From Monomorium pharaonis (lineage: Eukaryota > Arthropoda > Insecta > Hymenoptera > Formicidae): 64,000 bases of DNA. The number at the start of each line of letters is the position of its first letter. Position 1 is the first letter of the stretch. Of this stretch, positions 13,201 to 25,450 are shown one piece after another. Made by a program: the position numbers and the translations under genes. The stretch spans positions 4,982,869-5,046,868 of the forward strand of contig NC_050477.1 of assembly GCF_013373865.1 (NCBI RefSeq). Reading direction: 5' to 3'. Under the pieces are notes generated by a model. It was not told the origin of the DNA. It did no database searches and saw only the letters and a program-made list of their open reading frames with translations.

Positions 13201-16200
13201 TATAAATTAAAAATATAATTTAAAAAAAAAAGAGAAAAATGATGGGCAAAAAACTACGTACAAACCTTATGCAGACGACGGATTATATTCTCGTTGTATT
13301 CGCTGTTTCCTTCGATCATGCCTGTGACAGGATTGCTAAACCACTCTTTAAATTCGCGATGAGACTGAAAAACGTTAGGCATAAGAAAGTGCATAAGCGA
13401 CCACAATTCCATTAAATTGTTTTGAAGGGGTGTGCCGGTAAGAAGTAATCTCCTGCAACAAATAAATCAATAAGATATAATATAATGATATAATGAAGAT
13501 ATAATTAAATTATTAAAGTGTAAAATTTCTTTAAAAATTTAGAAAATATTAATTTTTATGATTTAAGTTTCAAAGAGCAAGAAACTCTAAAAAATTAATG
13601 TTATATAACTTAATGTTTTTTAAATCGTATATATTATTGTCTCAAAGCGTAAATTGAAATACCACATTTAACGTAACTCCAACCATAGAATAATGCTGTA
13701 ATAAATTAATTACCGCTGAGTTTGGAAATTTAAAAGCAACTGCCATCTCTGTGACTTAAAATTCTTGATATTCTGTGCCTCATCCAAAATAAGATATTTC
13801 CATTTTTTTCGTCTAAAACTTTGGTGATCTTGTATTACTAATTTATAAGACGTAATGCATATATGGAAAGCATTTGGTTTCGTCCACCCTACAAATATAA
13901 AAGAGAATGTTACATTTTAATATTATTGTACAATTATAATAGAATAATAAATATTAATTGTTTCTCCAGACAGGTATCGTATGTCAAACAATGATCAATC
14001 TTTGACATACGAGTTTTAATGGAGAATTTTTGCTATCTCGCTGTTTAACAATACAAACATCATCACTTTAAACTAATGCTTGTTGTCGGCAGCGAATAAG
14101 ATTACAAATCAAGAAGATATATATATAAACAATTTTATATAAAATAAATATATCATATTTTGATACTTATCATCATTGCAATATACAGAAAAATTAGATA
14201 ATAAAATTACAAAAAATAACAAACGTTTGTACGACCAAACTACTAACAATTGCCAGTTTAGTAATACCAAAGTTCTTTTTTTTTATTTATCACAAGATTA
14301 AATTTTGTATTGTTAATAAAACTACATGGTTACCTGTTCTCTTTTGTTTCCTCTCTTTTTGTGTGCCGTAGTATGTTAATATTTTAAATCCGGGACACCA
14401 TTTTTTGCATTCCATTTCCCAATTAAGCATCACAGAAGTCGGCACAATTATAAGATGTGGCCCCCAATTTCCCTTTTCGCAGGCCAGATGCGCCAATAGC
14501 GCGATGGTTTGTATAGTTTTGCCTAGACCCATCTCGTCGGCCAGAATGCCATTTAATTTTCTATCATACATTGTAACAAGCCAGTCCAATCCTATGTGTT
14601 GATACTCTCGAAGAGAGTGTTTCAAAAGAAAAGGTATTTTAGTGACAACCTGAAAAGATATATAATATTAATAAATAAACTTTAAAAAAACAAACAATAA
14701 AAACAATTATTCTACAACAAACTTGGTTTTAATGGTTTTTCTTAGCAAAAATTAAAGTATTTCAATGTAATTGTTTATTATAATTTTTCTATTATTTTTA
14801 TACAATGTCGTATTTTTGTTCTCACTTGTTTCCAATATTTAATAATTTTAAATATTTAATTCGTAAAATGTTCTCGTTAATGAAACCCATGAACACATCA
14901 ATATTTAAAAAATTAATTAAAAAATATTAAAATGTAATATTATAATAATAAATATTCTGCATATAATGTATAAATTTTAACGTAGTTAACAATTTTGTAG
15001 TGATTATTTCCAAGAATGTGTGTTTATTCATAAGAAAATTATCACTGTTAATTTTCCTTTCGTAAATGATGATGAGTAAAAATGCTGTTTCACCACCTTG
15101 GATAGAAAGGATTATTTATCAAACATTTAAACTTTTTAATATATTTCAAAAAACAATAAAAAAATAAAAGAAAATTGCATTTGCAAATTTTCAGTAAAAA
15201 AGTAAGTTAAAAAATATCTACATGTTTGTGTGTGTGTAAAATATTTGATAAAACAGAAACATAAATGGAAGCAAACTTACACTAGTGGTGAGTAATGTAT
15301 TTCCCTTAGGCTGGATGCTCTCAGCCAATGCAGCAACATTATCCATTTCATTATGAGCGTCCGAATGATCATCTTCTGCGACCTGTAACAAAAAATCAAA
15401 ATTAAACATAAAAAATAATTACGTGTCATGTGACAAATTAAAGATACTTATATGTAGTGACAAAATAGAAAAAAATTAATCCAAGAATAAAATGTAACTT
15501 GAATACGTTCTGTAATATAAAAAAATTATTAATTTGTAATAATTAAATAAATGTTTACAACAAAATTCAATTGTTAATTTTTAGTGGGTCGCGCGCGCGC
15601 GTGTATTCGTGCCTGTGTGCGTATATGTACTATGTAACATATAAAATAAAAAGACTTACTCTATTGTCCGATTGTTTTTCTGCGGAGGGATCTTCGAGAA
15701 GAGATTGAAGTCCCACATCTGTTTCGGTATCACTTTGAGTTCGAGTCTCTTCCTCATCACTATCATGATCACTCTCTTCGCTTTCACTCTCGCTGCTAGT
15801 TATCTGATCTTCGATCTCCGCCACCGCTTCTTTGTCGCTGCTTTCCTTATCTGTACCTAAGAAGAAATAATATTCAATTAAATCAACTTGCTTTACCTTT
15901 TTAGTAAAAATATATAATTTTAGAAATTTTCTCAGACAAATGCCTCATTTCACAACACGGATATAGTTGAGATAAATGAAAACCAAATACCTCATACTGT
16001 CAGTTAATGGTAATAGTATCATCACTGTAATAATTTATGCAAATAATAGAACTTCTACGTAATAAAAATTATTTAATAATCAAGATAATTATCATATAAA
16101 ATAATTGAAGTAAATTTGATTAATAAAAAAATAACTTATTTATAATTAAAAAATTATTGGCTTTATTAATTTTTTTATAAATCAAAACAACTCGAAGGTA

Positions 16201-19200
16201 ATTAAGGGAGTTCCTCTGCTCAAGCCCGGCACAACAATGAGCACAGGAATTCAAGTAAAGAAAAATATTCAAATGACTATTTTGTTGCGTTCTTTTTTTT
16301 TTCTATATATGGTCTAAAGTTAATAATGATGAATATAAAAAAAAATCGGCTATAAAGTACCTTCAATACTGAAATAATTTTTTAAAAAATTAAGAATAAA
16401 CATTTTTACTATTATACCACCCTTAGATAACTAAATACAACAATTTGAAATTCATGTTATATCACTAGCACACATTTACCACACTTACGTGCTGTATTAC
16501 TTTGATTATTGTAAACTTTTTTTTATCTTATCAATTATTTCACTCAAACGAGCAAGTGCATAGTTTCAAAAATTTAACAGTACTTTTCTGGACAGTTAAG
16601 ATGTATTATTGTAAAGTTTCACTAACATCTGTTCATTACTTCTATGTTTAATATGACAATAAAAACTGAAAAATTCTGAAAATTTATCGATTCCCATAAA
16701 AGGCCATGTTAATAAAATATTAAATATCTAAATAACTAGCTAGTTCAGCTTTCTGAAATTTTGACAGTCAATTTATATCACTAATTTGAACTTCTCTACA
16801 AAGTTTCATGAAAAACTGTTTATTTTGATTTAGCAGCGGAACTCCCTTAAATAGCTTACAGACAAAAAAAGTATAATCTGAATTTTATAGAGTATTTTAT
16901 ATATGTATAAATAAAATAATTTATTTTATTTCGAAAAACTTACCTTCAGTTTCCTCTACGTTCATCAACATGTCCGACATATTTGCATATTTGGCAGCAA
17001 GTTCATCGATAGACATTTCATTATCAGCCTAAACAAACACATTTTTATTTTAATTTGACGAAAATGATTTATGATAATTGTTATTTCTTGATATTAAAAT
17101 ATAGAACTATGTACCTTAAGTTCATCAAGCTCCCGTTTGTGATCGATTTCTCCCTCGAGTCTTTCTTCTTCCATAATAGTATCTTCTTCATCTGAAGATT
17201 CGCCAGACGCCGCAATGAAGTCTGTATCTGCATCAACTGCTTCCTCATTTTCCTATAACAAACGTCTTAATCTTATTTATCTTTTAATAGATTCAAACTT
17301 TTAAAAAAACAATTTAGTAACTTCTAAATTCAAAATTATCACTAAATTAAAAAATAATTTAAATATTTTTTAATATTAATTTACATGACATATTTAAATA
17401 TTTCAATTTAAAAAAACATACATGTTCTTCATTCGTTGCAGTTTGCGGCGACAGACTTCTATTGCGATTTTCCAAATAATCTGGCGGCAAATCCTTTAGG
17501 AGATCTTCTAAGGGTATTTCCGATTCTCTTTTTAACAACTCTACTTCCTCTTTATGATTAGTCGCTTTCATTTCCTCTTCGGCCTTAGCTATAGTCTCCT
17601 CATCATCATCTGAACTCTGATTTGGCTGGAATTCCTCTGTAATAGTATTGTACAATAAAATTGAATTGTTCATACAACATCATAATAAATTCAAAATACA
17701 ATGAAAACAATACATAAAACAATATCTAAAAATTTTGCTATTGTGTAAGCTATAAACACATGTATTTCTTATAAATTAAGAATGATATAATGTCGCATAT
17801 TGTGCTACTATCAAGTATTGTAATAATATAATATTTAAGAATTTTATAAATTAAATTAAAATTAACATTTTATCATGCAATATTTTGTATCTTAGACAAT
17901 GACGGCATTAAAATCCCTTTAATAATGCTATATTTTAATATTATTCATTAATGAGTTTTATTAATTATATGCATTAATCAATGCATATTTATTATCATAA
18001 ATAAAATTAACTACATTTTATTATATAAGTTGAACGTATACCATCGGAATGGCATTTTCCCAGTGGAACTGGCGAAGAGATACGTGAACTATTTATGGAA
18101 GCTGGAATACTCTGCGGACCATCGGTCTTGTTAAGACCTTCCGTTAGCCACGTGGAGTATTTTTCCGTTTGCCCCACAATAAAATTTAAATGTTGATCCA
18201 ATGCTTTTTTTCGCTTTTCTTCTAGCCTCGTGTGTTGCTTATACTCCACCAACTGTCAACAAATTGAAATTACAAAAATTATAATAAGATATTGATAGAT
18301 ACTGTTTCATAGTTTTGTATTTTTTCTTTTATATTATAACATTTTTGTCCATATTTATTTTGCGCATATATTTTATTCTCTTAAACTGTGTAAATGTTAT
18401 GTATTAATGTCTATATTGCTAATAATTATTAATAAAAAATATTATATTTATATTCAAAAACCTTTGTGAGGTTTTATGTAATTGCTATATAAATGTAATT
18501 AAATATAAATGTCCTGCGCTAATCTTTGGTTGAATATAGAAGAAAACCAAACAACCATACACAATGCGCAGACTTTGCTGTTCCCACAACGAGCTCACGC
18601 TTTCGATAAAGATACATCGAGAAGGTCGGCTTAATTAGTGTGGGGTAGAATAAAATAGAATTAATGTAGCTTTTATAAAAAATAATACAATAAAATATTT
18701 TTATCGAATCAAATTGATAAAAATTCCATTGTTTTATCAGAGTTTCTAAATGTATATTTTAGCGTTTTGCTTACTTTCTCAACATTTGCCCAAAAAGTCT
18801 TGATTTCCTTAGCAACCAAGCTGGCGATCTTCTTCAGCCGAAGCTCTTGCGATTTCTCAGCTTTCTGCGCTTGAATTGCCTTTTCTTGAAAATACTTTTG
18901 CACCATTCTCGCGCATTTCTTAGCCGCTGCCTTCTTCCATTTACGTTCCTGGGCGAAGTCAGCGGCCAACCAGACCATTTCCTCCAGCAAATAATCCCAA
19001 TGGGCTTTGGTTCGGGTCGGCTCTTGTACTTTGGGCAATCGCCGTTCTGACCATAATCCCTCACGTTGTAACTCTGCAATCCTTTGCATTACGTACGCCT
19101 CCTATATCCCAATAATCACAGGCATTAACATAAAATGTGAAATGCAAATACACGAGTATACAAATATATAAAACGTACACGAGTATACAAATATATACAA

Positions 19201-22200
19201 CAAATATAGAAAACACGTATATTAAATAAAATGTATATACACATTATTAATCCACAATAATGTAATAATTTAAATTAAAATATTTTACATATATTTAATG
19301 AGAACAAAAAAAATTATTCAATTTAAAGAATAATTGACCGTTTATAACAAAAATTGTAAAAAAATATATTCAATAGATACGAGCTTACAAACATGTATTT
19401 ACTGAGATACTGACGTAAATATTTCTGACTTTTACACCACAAAGAAATAATACTTAAAGAATTAATTACGGCAATTACCTGCTTAGCTTTTTCTACTATT
19501 TGTTCCTGATTGTTTGTGATATCACAGGAAGTAGTTATGGTAGTGGGTGTAGATAATTTAACGAGCTTAACGATAGGTTGGGGATTATTAAGTGAAACTG
19601 ATGTTATAGATGTTCTCGGGGTGGCGACAGTGGTTATCGATGACTTTTCCACTACTGGACTGTTTGTAGTTGTAGTCGCTTTTGAGTCCACCGACGTTCC
19701 ACCTGAAACAATAACATCGCTTTGAAAATGCTATAATAATAATTAATGTGAATTATAATGTGTAAGTTGGAATATAAATCGAAGAGCTGGATGCGATAGC
19801 AACACGTACTAATTAAAAATACTTTTGTATTGAATTAATACAAGTAAACACAAAATATTTTACACTTCACGTAAATAATGACGATTAAATGGGTAGACAA
19901 CAAATAACGAATATCTCTGACAACATAATTCCACAGGACAAGCAAGAAAAGAGATGATACATATCTATATGGTCGACAACAAATAAAAGCAAGAAACGAA
20001 AACAGCTTCAAATATGATTAAATTAAATCGCTGCCATTTGTATCTGAGATGTACATATATGTGTATACATGATATAGCAAGAGACATATACTGTTCTTAC
20101 TAAGCTTCAAACATGCGTTTGTGCTTAATAATGATTAGATCAATCACCAGAGTATCATTGTAGATCTATATATGACATGCTACATATTTGTCTGACTCGT
20201 TCTATAAAATTGACATATAAACAAACATAATATTATGGTATAAAAAAAATGAAATGTTATTCTGCATGAAATTTAATAACAGTTTTAACAACAGTTCTTT
20301 GGCGAGCGTCTCCTGATCATCGTTCCAACAATTCAAGTCAAGAAAGTATAACAAATATAATACAACATTTATAATACAGAAGTATATAACGCGAAAATAA
20401 TAGTTTATGATGAGAGCTTTATAGAATCTATCTGTTGGGAAGCAAAATTAATATGGAGCGGCTAAAGACACGAAGAAATAAACGGCGCGATCTGCGGTAA
20501 TCACCTATAATGAATGTGGGTGTTACGGTAGAAGCGGATGGAGGGTGAACGGTGACTGGCGAAGACTGGATTGCCGCTCGGAAGGCAAACACCATGCCAT
20601 GGCGGCCTCCTTGAGGCCTACCTGGTACTTGTCCTAGATGCGCAAATGGTCATTTATACAAGCCGAATTTCAATTCGTTATGGCAGTTAAAGTTGAACAC
20701 AAATATAAAGAAAAACTGTCCTTGGTTGCAAACAGTAAATGATAAAAAACTATTTTCCTAAATGATATGAAATCTTTCCTAATGTAAGGTTCTAAAGCTA
20801 CATCTAATATTTTTTTCATTGTTTTTTCCTGCTGTTTGATTCCGTGATAAATATAATATAGTTGTTGATAAAATGATATGAGAATTTATACAAGATCATA
20901 ATCATTAATACAAATACAGGCTGTGTTTCGAAATTCAATGCCAGTATTGAAAGTCTATAGTTCATGTTACATGTACTATACATTTTCAGTACTGGCAGTA
21001 AATTTGGGAATGCAGCCAGAATGATGAAGATCCAGAGTGAAAATTCAAGAATACGAGTCATTATTTACAAAAAATATTGAAATAAATTTGAAAATAATTG
21101 TTAAAGCTGTATTTATAAACAGCCATCATAGATTGCCTTAATTATTATAATTTTTGCAAAATTTTTATATATATCGTAAATATGATGTATTAAACACGAG
21201 TTGGGATACGCAAAAAAGAGTAACCTATTTCAATGTAGAATGAGAAAAAGATTACTATTTTCGCCTATGATGTCATAATCCAATAAGGCTGCAATAATAT
21301 CCAGTTGATTTTCTGTTCTGAGAACTCGTATTCTAGGCTTTCCTCCATCTCATGTAAGTTTTCTTTCATGTGAGAATGAACCAGTAAGTAAAAAACAGAA
21401 TACATAACATTCTTATCTTGTATTATTAAAGAAATATTCAAATAAAACAAATTCTTTCATCTTAGAATAAAAGAAGACGACTACATATTTGAGTTCAAAT
21501 AAACGCTTGAAATTGAGAATATACTAAATAAACAATAAACAATAAACAACAAACACAAACTTTACAATTTGAGAAATATGTATGGATGCTGACAAGACAT
21601 TTATCGGAGTTCAATTAAAAACATATATTAAGATAGACTGTTCATTAAATAAGGGAGGGTATCCTCCACAAAGAAAAAGAAGGAACAAATTAGTAGAGCA
21701 GCTTCTCACTTTAATCTACTATGTGTCAGAGATAAGTGCCCTACTAACTTGTTCCCTCTTCTTTTTTGTAGGACACTCCCACCTAGGGTTTCAGTCCTCA
21801 CAAGTAATCTATCTTAATATGTTTATGGATTAGAAATTGAATAGATTAGCTCATAAAATGTAACATATGCTCGCATACAATTTTAACAATATGTAGTTTT
21901 TTCCGTTCATAATAATATTCATTTATATACATATAATAAGTACGTAAATGATATCAAGGTGTCTAAATACTTAACGAAATATATTATGATAAAAATATCG
22001 GCGCATAGTTGCTTATGAGCAATAGCGGAGCTGAAGAGCTCTTTTGTTACTGTAATCGGATTATAGTTACCTTGAGTAAGCTGGGCTAGAGCTGCAGCAG
22101 GTAGAGTGGTGGATACCGCAACTGGCGTACTACCTGCCCCAGCAATTTTAACTTCTGCTCTTTGACTCGGGATCTGGACTACAGTAGAACCACTGGACGT

Positions 22201-23525
22201 GACGGTTGTGACAGCGGTGGTAGCGGTGACAATAGCACTGGTAACGGTTGTAGTAGTGGTGATAGTAGTGGTGACAGCAGGCAGCTGCGAGAATTCAGGT
22301 ATTGACGACAATGGCGTAGTCAGATCCTCGTTTTCGTCATCCGGATCGAGTCGATGCTGACGCAAAAAGTGTACAAATTGCGGCGTTGGAGATCGCTTTC
22401 GCCAAGTATAGTAATCCATTATGTTGCCACCGGCATGCAGGAAGAACAGCTCTGACGCGTTCTCAGTGTACTTCTCACGTACGCTACGCATCCGCCGCAT
22501 CTTATGCTCCATTATCCGCCTGCGATAGCCGGTGGCGTCGAATGGAATAGATTTCTCCGTAGTTTCCGACAATTTCAGCCGTTTCCTCGCTGGTGGCGAC
22601 GGTGACTGCACCTGCACCTGCGGCGACGATACCTGCGATGGCGATGACGACGACATTGGCGCCACGAATATGTTGCTTATGGAGGTGCGTACAAGTTTCG
22701 GCGACGTTGTCAGCATAACTTTCGGGGAATTTTGTGGCCGCGACACTGGTGACGAATGAGGCGATGTGCCAGCGATGCTGACATTTCCAACAGCATTGCG
22801 CGGTGGCGTGATGTTAACAAACCTTGTAACACCAACTTGTTGCGTTCCACTCGCGTTAGTCGTGGCATTGTTTGGTTGTATAACCTGTGAATAAAGATGT
22901 CAGTGCTACTCATAAATAAAAAAAATTTTATTACAGAATTATGCCAAGTAATAATTGCTGAGTGCAAAAAAATCAATAATTAAATAATCAGTAATATTTA
23001 GTAAGATTAATTGAGATTTAAATCCTCAGTAATTATTGACGAAAAACTTATTGGTTAATTAAATTAATGATAATCATGGTTACGGAACATTATATTAATA
23101 ATGAACAAATAATAGTTACAATAGAGATTGAAGTGTTCACATCAATTGTGATTAGATTGATTATATTAATTATATTAATCAAGATATTTCAAATAATAAA
23201 ACTAAACAAAAAAAATTTTGTATTTTATAAGAAAAATATTTTTTATTAAAAAAAAATGTAAAATGTGTATTCAGTTCATAAAACATAATGTGCTGTAAAA
23301 AACTTTGTCTATGCAAATATAGATACTCACCTGTAAACCAGGAATTTGAGTTGTAATAACAAACTGTTGCCCACTGGTAGTGGCAAGCACATTGAGGCCT
23401 TGAGGGGTGGTAAGAACCTGCTGCAGACTGACAGTCTGTTGAGCCGAACTTCCATTATTTCCGCCATTATTAGCTGCACCCCGATTAAGGGGTGGTAAAA
23501 TAGGTGCACCTTGTTTATCACTCAT
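4231..23525 (-). CDS. domino: Domino helicase (SRCAP/p400-type ATPase), B-form
   Basis: Nuclear INO80/SWR1-family ATPase that places H2A variants in chromatin; human orthologues are SRCAP and EP400. Exons in transcript order, by descending coordinate: 23525-23331, 22884-22071, 20621-20505, 19702-19479, 19101-18775, 18252-18042, 17636-17422, 17252-17115, 17028-16944, 15856-15660, 15382-15281, 14649-14334, 13888-13714, 13452-13266, 13092-12956, 12797-12611, 12507-12183, 11411-11331, 10766-10509, 10311-10010, 9771-9479, 9270-8898, 8652-8456, 8228-8114, 7797-7438, 7269-4231. All phases agree and give 2989 residues. HSA domain ~451-559; acidic linker ~600-870; Walker A DEMGLGKT at 913-920; DEAQ box at 1016-1019; a ~500-residue insert splits the two RecA lobes, as in INO80-type enzymes; helicase C ~1640-1857 with RCHRIGQTRDV. 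The 1013-codon last exon is low-complexity (Ser, acidic and basic runs). The start is MSDKQGAP; an in-frame TAA lies just upstream in the same exon. Confidence 0.95.
7042..7050 (-). other. domino: Alternative 5' splice site choosing Domino A
   Basis: Inside the last B-form exon the sense strand reads CAG|GTTAAT, with the last A-form exon base at 7048. The exon part 7269-7048 is 222 nt, so the junction is phase 0 and fits the phase-0 acceptor at 663. The donor is weak (GTTAAT rather than GTAAGT), which suits regulated use: skipping it reads on into the B tail. That use is inference from sequence; RNA evidence was not available. Confidence 0.6.
11412..12182 (-). other. Domino intron, no gene seen
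   Basis: A 771-bp AT-rich intron between the exons at 12507-12183 and 11411-11331. I see no open reading frame, RNA gene or repeat that I can support. Confidence 0.7.
13962..14026 (+). other. miRNA-like hairpin in a domino intron
   Basis: A 65-nt inverted repeat. The inner stem CGTATGTCAAA (13978-13988) pairs with TTTGACATACG (14001-14011) around a 12-nt loop. An outer stem TTCTCCA pairs with TGGAGAA. Between them is an 8-9 nt partly pairing region that has G-U pairs only when read on the plus strand, antisense to domino. The size and shape suit a pre-miRNA, but I recognise no known miRNA. Confidence 0.3.
16206..16846. mobile_element. Non-autonomous DNA transposon, TTAA target site
   Basis: A 641-bp segment in a domino intron is flanked on both sides by TTAA (16202-16205 and 16847-16850). 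Its ends are inverted: GGGAGTTCCTCTGCT on the left, and the right end reads GGGAGTTCCGCTGCT on the other strand, with one mismatch in 15. TTAA duplication is characteristic of piggyBac-type transposases. The interior has no open reading frame of note, so it would have been moved in trans. The family name is inference. Confidence 0.6.
18507..18648 (-). ncRNA. H/ACA-box snoRNA candidate, domino intron
   Basis: On the domino sense strand, inside intron 18774-18253, the order of parts is that of an H/ACA snoRNA. Hairpin 1 is closed by CCCACA (18644-18639) and TGTGGG (18588-18583), with an inner TCGAT/ATCGA stem. An H box ACAGCA (ANANNA, 18581-18576) follows. Hairpin 2 is closed by CTGCGC (18571-18566) and GCGCAG (18519-18514), with an inner perfect TTTGGTT/AACCAAA stem and an asymmetric internal loop. 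An ACA box lies at 18512-18510, followed by three bases TTT. Length is ~140 nt. Animal H/ACA RNAs guide pseudouridylation of rRNA or snRNA and are usually processed from sense introns. The target was not determined; the pocket-to-ACA distance in hairpin 2 (about 12 nt) is slightly short. Confidence 0.6.
19703..20504 (-). other. Domino intron, no gene seen
   Basis: An 802-bp AT-rich intron. It holds two copies of GACAACAAATA about 85 bp apart and a small hairpin around 20104-20127 (AAGC..CAAAC..GTTTG..GCTT). Neither supports a named feature. Confidence 0.6.
20919..21017. mobile_element. 99-bp foldback (MITE-like) element
   Basis: Nearly the whole 99 bp is an inverted repeat. The left arm starts GGCTGTGTTTCGAAATTCAA and the right arm, read in reverse complement, starts GGCTGCATTCCCAAATTTAC. 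Both arms then continue with TGCCAGTA.TGAAA and TATAGT.CATG. It lies in the domino intron 22070-20622. Outer flanks show no clear target duplication. It could also be an inverted-repeat RNA source, but there is no evidence of that. Confidence 0.5.
21652..21784. mobile_element. 133-bp foldback (MITE-like) element
   Basis: Arms of about 48 bp are imperfect inverted copies. The left reads AGGGAGGGTATCC..GAAC, then AAATTAGTAGAGCA; the right, in reverse complement, reads AGGTGGGAGTGTCC..GAAC, then AAGTTAGTAGGGCA. There is no coding capacity. It lies about 630 bp from the 20919-21017 foldback in the same domino intron. Confidence 0.5.
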
Positions 23526-24994
23526 TGCACATTACGCTGAAAATCCAAAACAATGCTGTATTATACAGTGACACATATGATGACATGTAAGTGATGCATA
23601 AAAATGCATTGCTTTACAAACTTGAAACAAATTGAATTTCTTTTTAATAACAAAAGATAAATTTATTCCAATGTAAAGTCATATTTTTCATATTTTATAA
23701 TTCTTAAATGGTCAATTGTTAAAACTTAGGTTTAAACATAAAAAGCTTTTGCAAAGTTAGTTATCAATTTTTAATTCAATAAAATAAGAATAAAAAAACA
23801 AAAAAGATGTAAATAATTAAGAAAAACATGTAAAATATATTTAAAAATTAATTACATTATTTTAAAAGTACATGAAGTATTCTCAAACTCTATTTGAATA
23901 TAAAATAAGAAATGACATGAAATAATATAATACAGTACTGAAGTTAATTCCCTAATTGAATAAATAAGTACAAGTTAAAAATTTGATTAATTTACTGGAT
24001 TGACAAATTTATAATTTAATAAGTTGTATTCTTTCTTTAAATAATGTATAAAATGCACACTTCATTCAATTATAAAGAAAATTCTCTCTCCCTCTTAAAA
24101 AAAAATTGAAAAAAATTGTAATAATTTTTTTTAAATACTAAATTTAATACTAAAATATATTTTAAAGAAATATGCACATTAAGAGAAAAAAATCCCAAGG
24201 ATATCTCTTAATGAACAAATGCACAATTTAATATCAACTTAATTCTTCTTTTTGGAAACATAAAACACCTGTAAAAACAGCCATGAAATTTAATTAAACT
24301 ACATATACTATTTAAAAAATAAAAATAAAAAATAAAAAAAATGTTTCAAATATGATAAAAAATGATAGTGAAAATGGACAAGAGACGAGATCATATCGTC
24401 GAAGAAAGGCAACATTGATCGTTTATAAACATAAATGAAGAGAAAGAGCGAGAAAGAGAGGCGGTGAATTCGACGAAGGCACGGTCTCGTTGATTTGGAA
24501 AAAAAAGGGGAAGCAGCTATATCGTATTATACGTACGCGAAATTTGAAATTTTTGCATGACTATAATGTCGGAGACCGGAAGGACCGCTAAACGAAAAGG
24601 TATGTCATCGTGACTGTCGCGAGATTCCGGAACCGGCAAAGCGGAATAACTCCCGGGAAGGATTCGGGGGGCTACCCGGGAGCGTCGTACGTTCGTGCGT
24701 GCGAGCAAGCGAGCGAGCGAGCGAGGAACCGATGTGCTATATCGAGAGACGAGAGCGCCGGTGACGAAATACGTCGGAGACAGAGATTAGTGGCGAGACA
24801 CGACGGAACGGTAACGCGAAATCGCCCGGATCGCGTCGCGGCCACTGTAGGGGCGTCGCGCGAGGAAACGGCCTCGCCGACGACGCTCGCGGGGCGCCGA
24901 CGGGTGGGGAAGCGCGGTGGCGGCGGCGTGATACAAAGGAAATCTCCCATCCGCCATATTGGCGTTGGTTCCGAGACGGCCGAGGACTTACCAT
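23518..24994 (-). promoter_or_regulatory. domino: Two short uORFs overlapping the domino start
   Basis: The 5' UTR exon ends ATG|GTAAGT (ATG at 24994-24992) and splices to an acceptor at 23537 (attttcag). The join creates ATG CGT AAT GTG CAA TGA, whose TGA overlaps the domino ATG (23525-23523). A second upstream ATG at 23532-23530 opens ATG TGC AAT GAG TGA, which runs across the start out of frame. Both would impose leaky scanning or reinitiation. The 24992 junction is predicted from consensus only. Confidence 0.45.
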
Positions 24995-25450
24995 AATGTA
25001 ATCACAAATTATCGTGACGTGGGCGCGCCATCCACGGGAATGATCGTCACGCCCGTGTTCCGCGTGAGACAACTCGCAATTGGGTACTTCACGTAACATA
25101 TGGCGCATGAGCTATATCTAATATTTTACGATACATCGTCACACCGCACGCCCAAGGACGCGTACACACTTCTAAACATGGCGACGGCTGCAAGACGAGT
25201 TTTGGCCACGGTCTGAAACGGGCCATTCTCGGCCATTTTCGCGAGTCGTGCACAGATGGCGCGCCCACGTCGCGCCGGCTTTCGATTGGTCGGATGCGGG
25301 CGCTGCGCGCGGCAACGTGGCATCAACGGAGCCACGCGATTGGTTGGTCCGTGCGTTCGAACATGCGGTTAAAATATGCCAACTCACATCCCCGGGTCTG
25401 TTCGTTTTTTCACCGTGCTCCTCACACTCCGAACGCTCCGGGTAACGCTA
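24992..25450 (-). promoter_or_regulatory. Domino 5' UTR exon and CpG-rich promoter
   Basis: A consensus donor gtaagtcc lies after 24992. Upstream is a CpG-rich block with several inverted CCAAT boxes (ATTGG, for example near 25286 and 25338), the usual look of a housekeeping promoter without a TATA box. The transcription start was not located. The CpG-rich sequence continues into the first intron down to about 24600, where open frames on both strands are by-products of base composition. Confidence 0.5.

Noticed and set aside
13972..14070. GTGATGA as a C/D snoRNA C box in a domino intron
   Set aside because: No CTGA D box at the right distance and no terminal stem.
24610..24996. Plus-strand open frame of 128 codons
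   Set aside because: It lies in the CpG-rich first intron and promoter of domino; open frames occur on both strands and no domain is seen.
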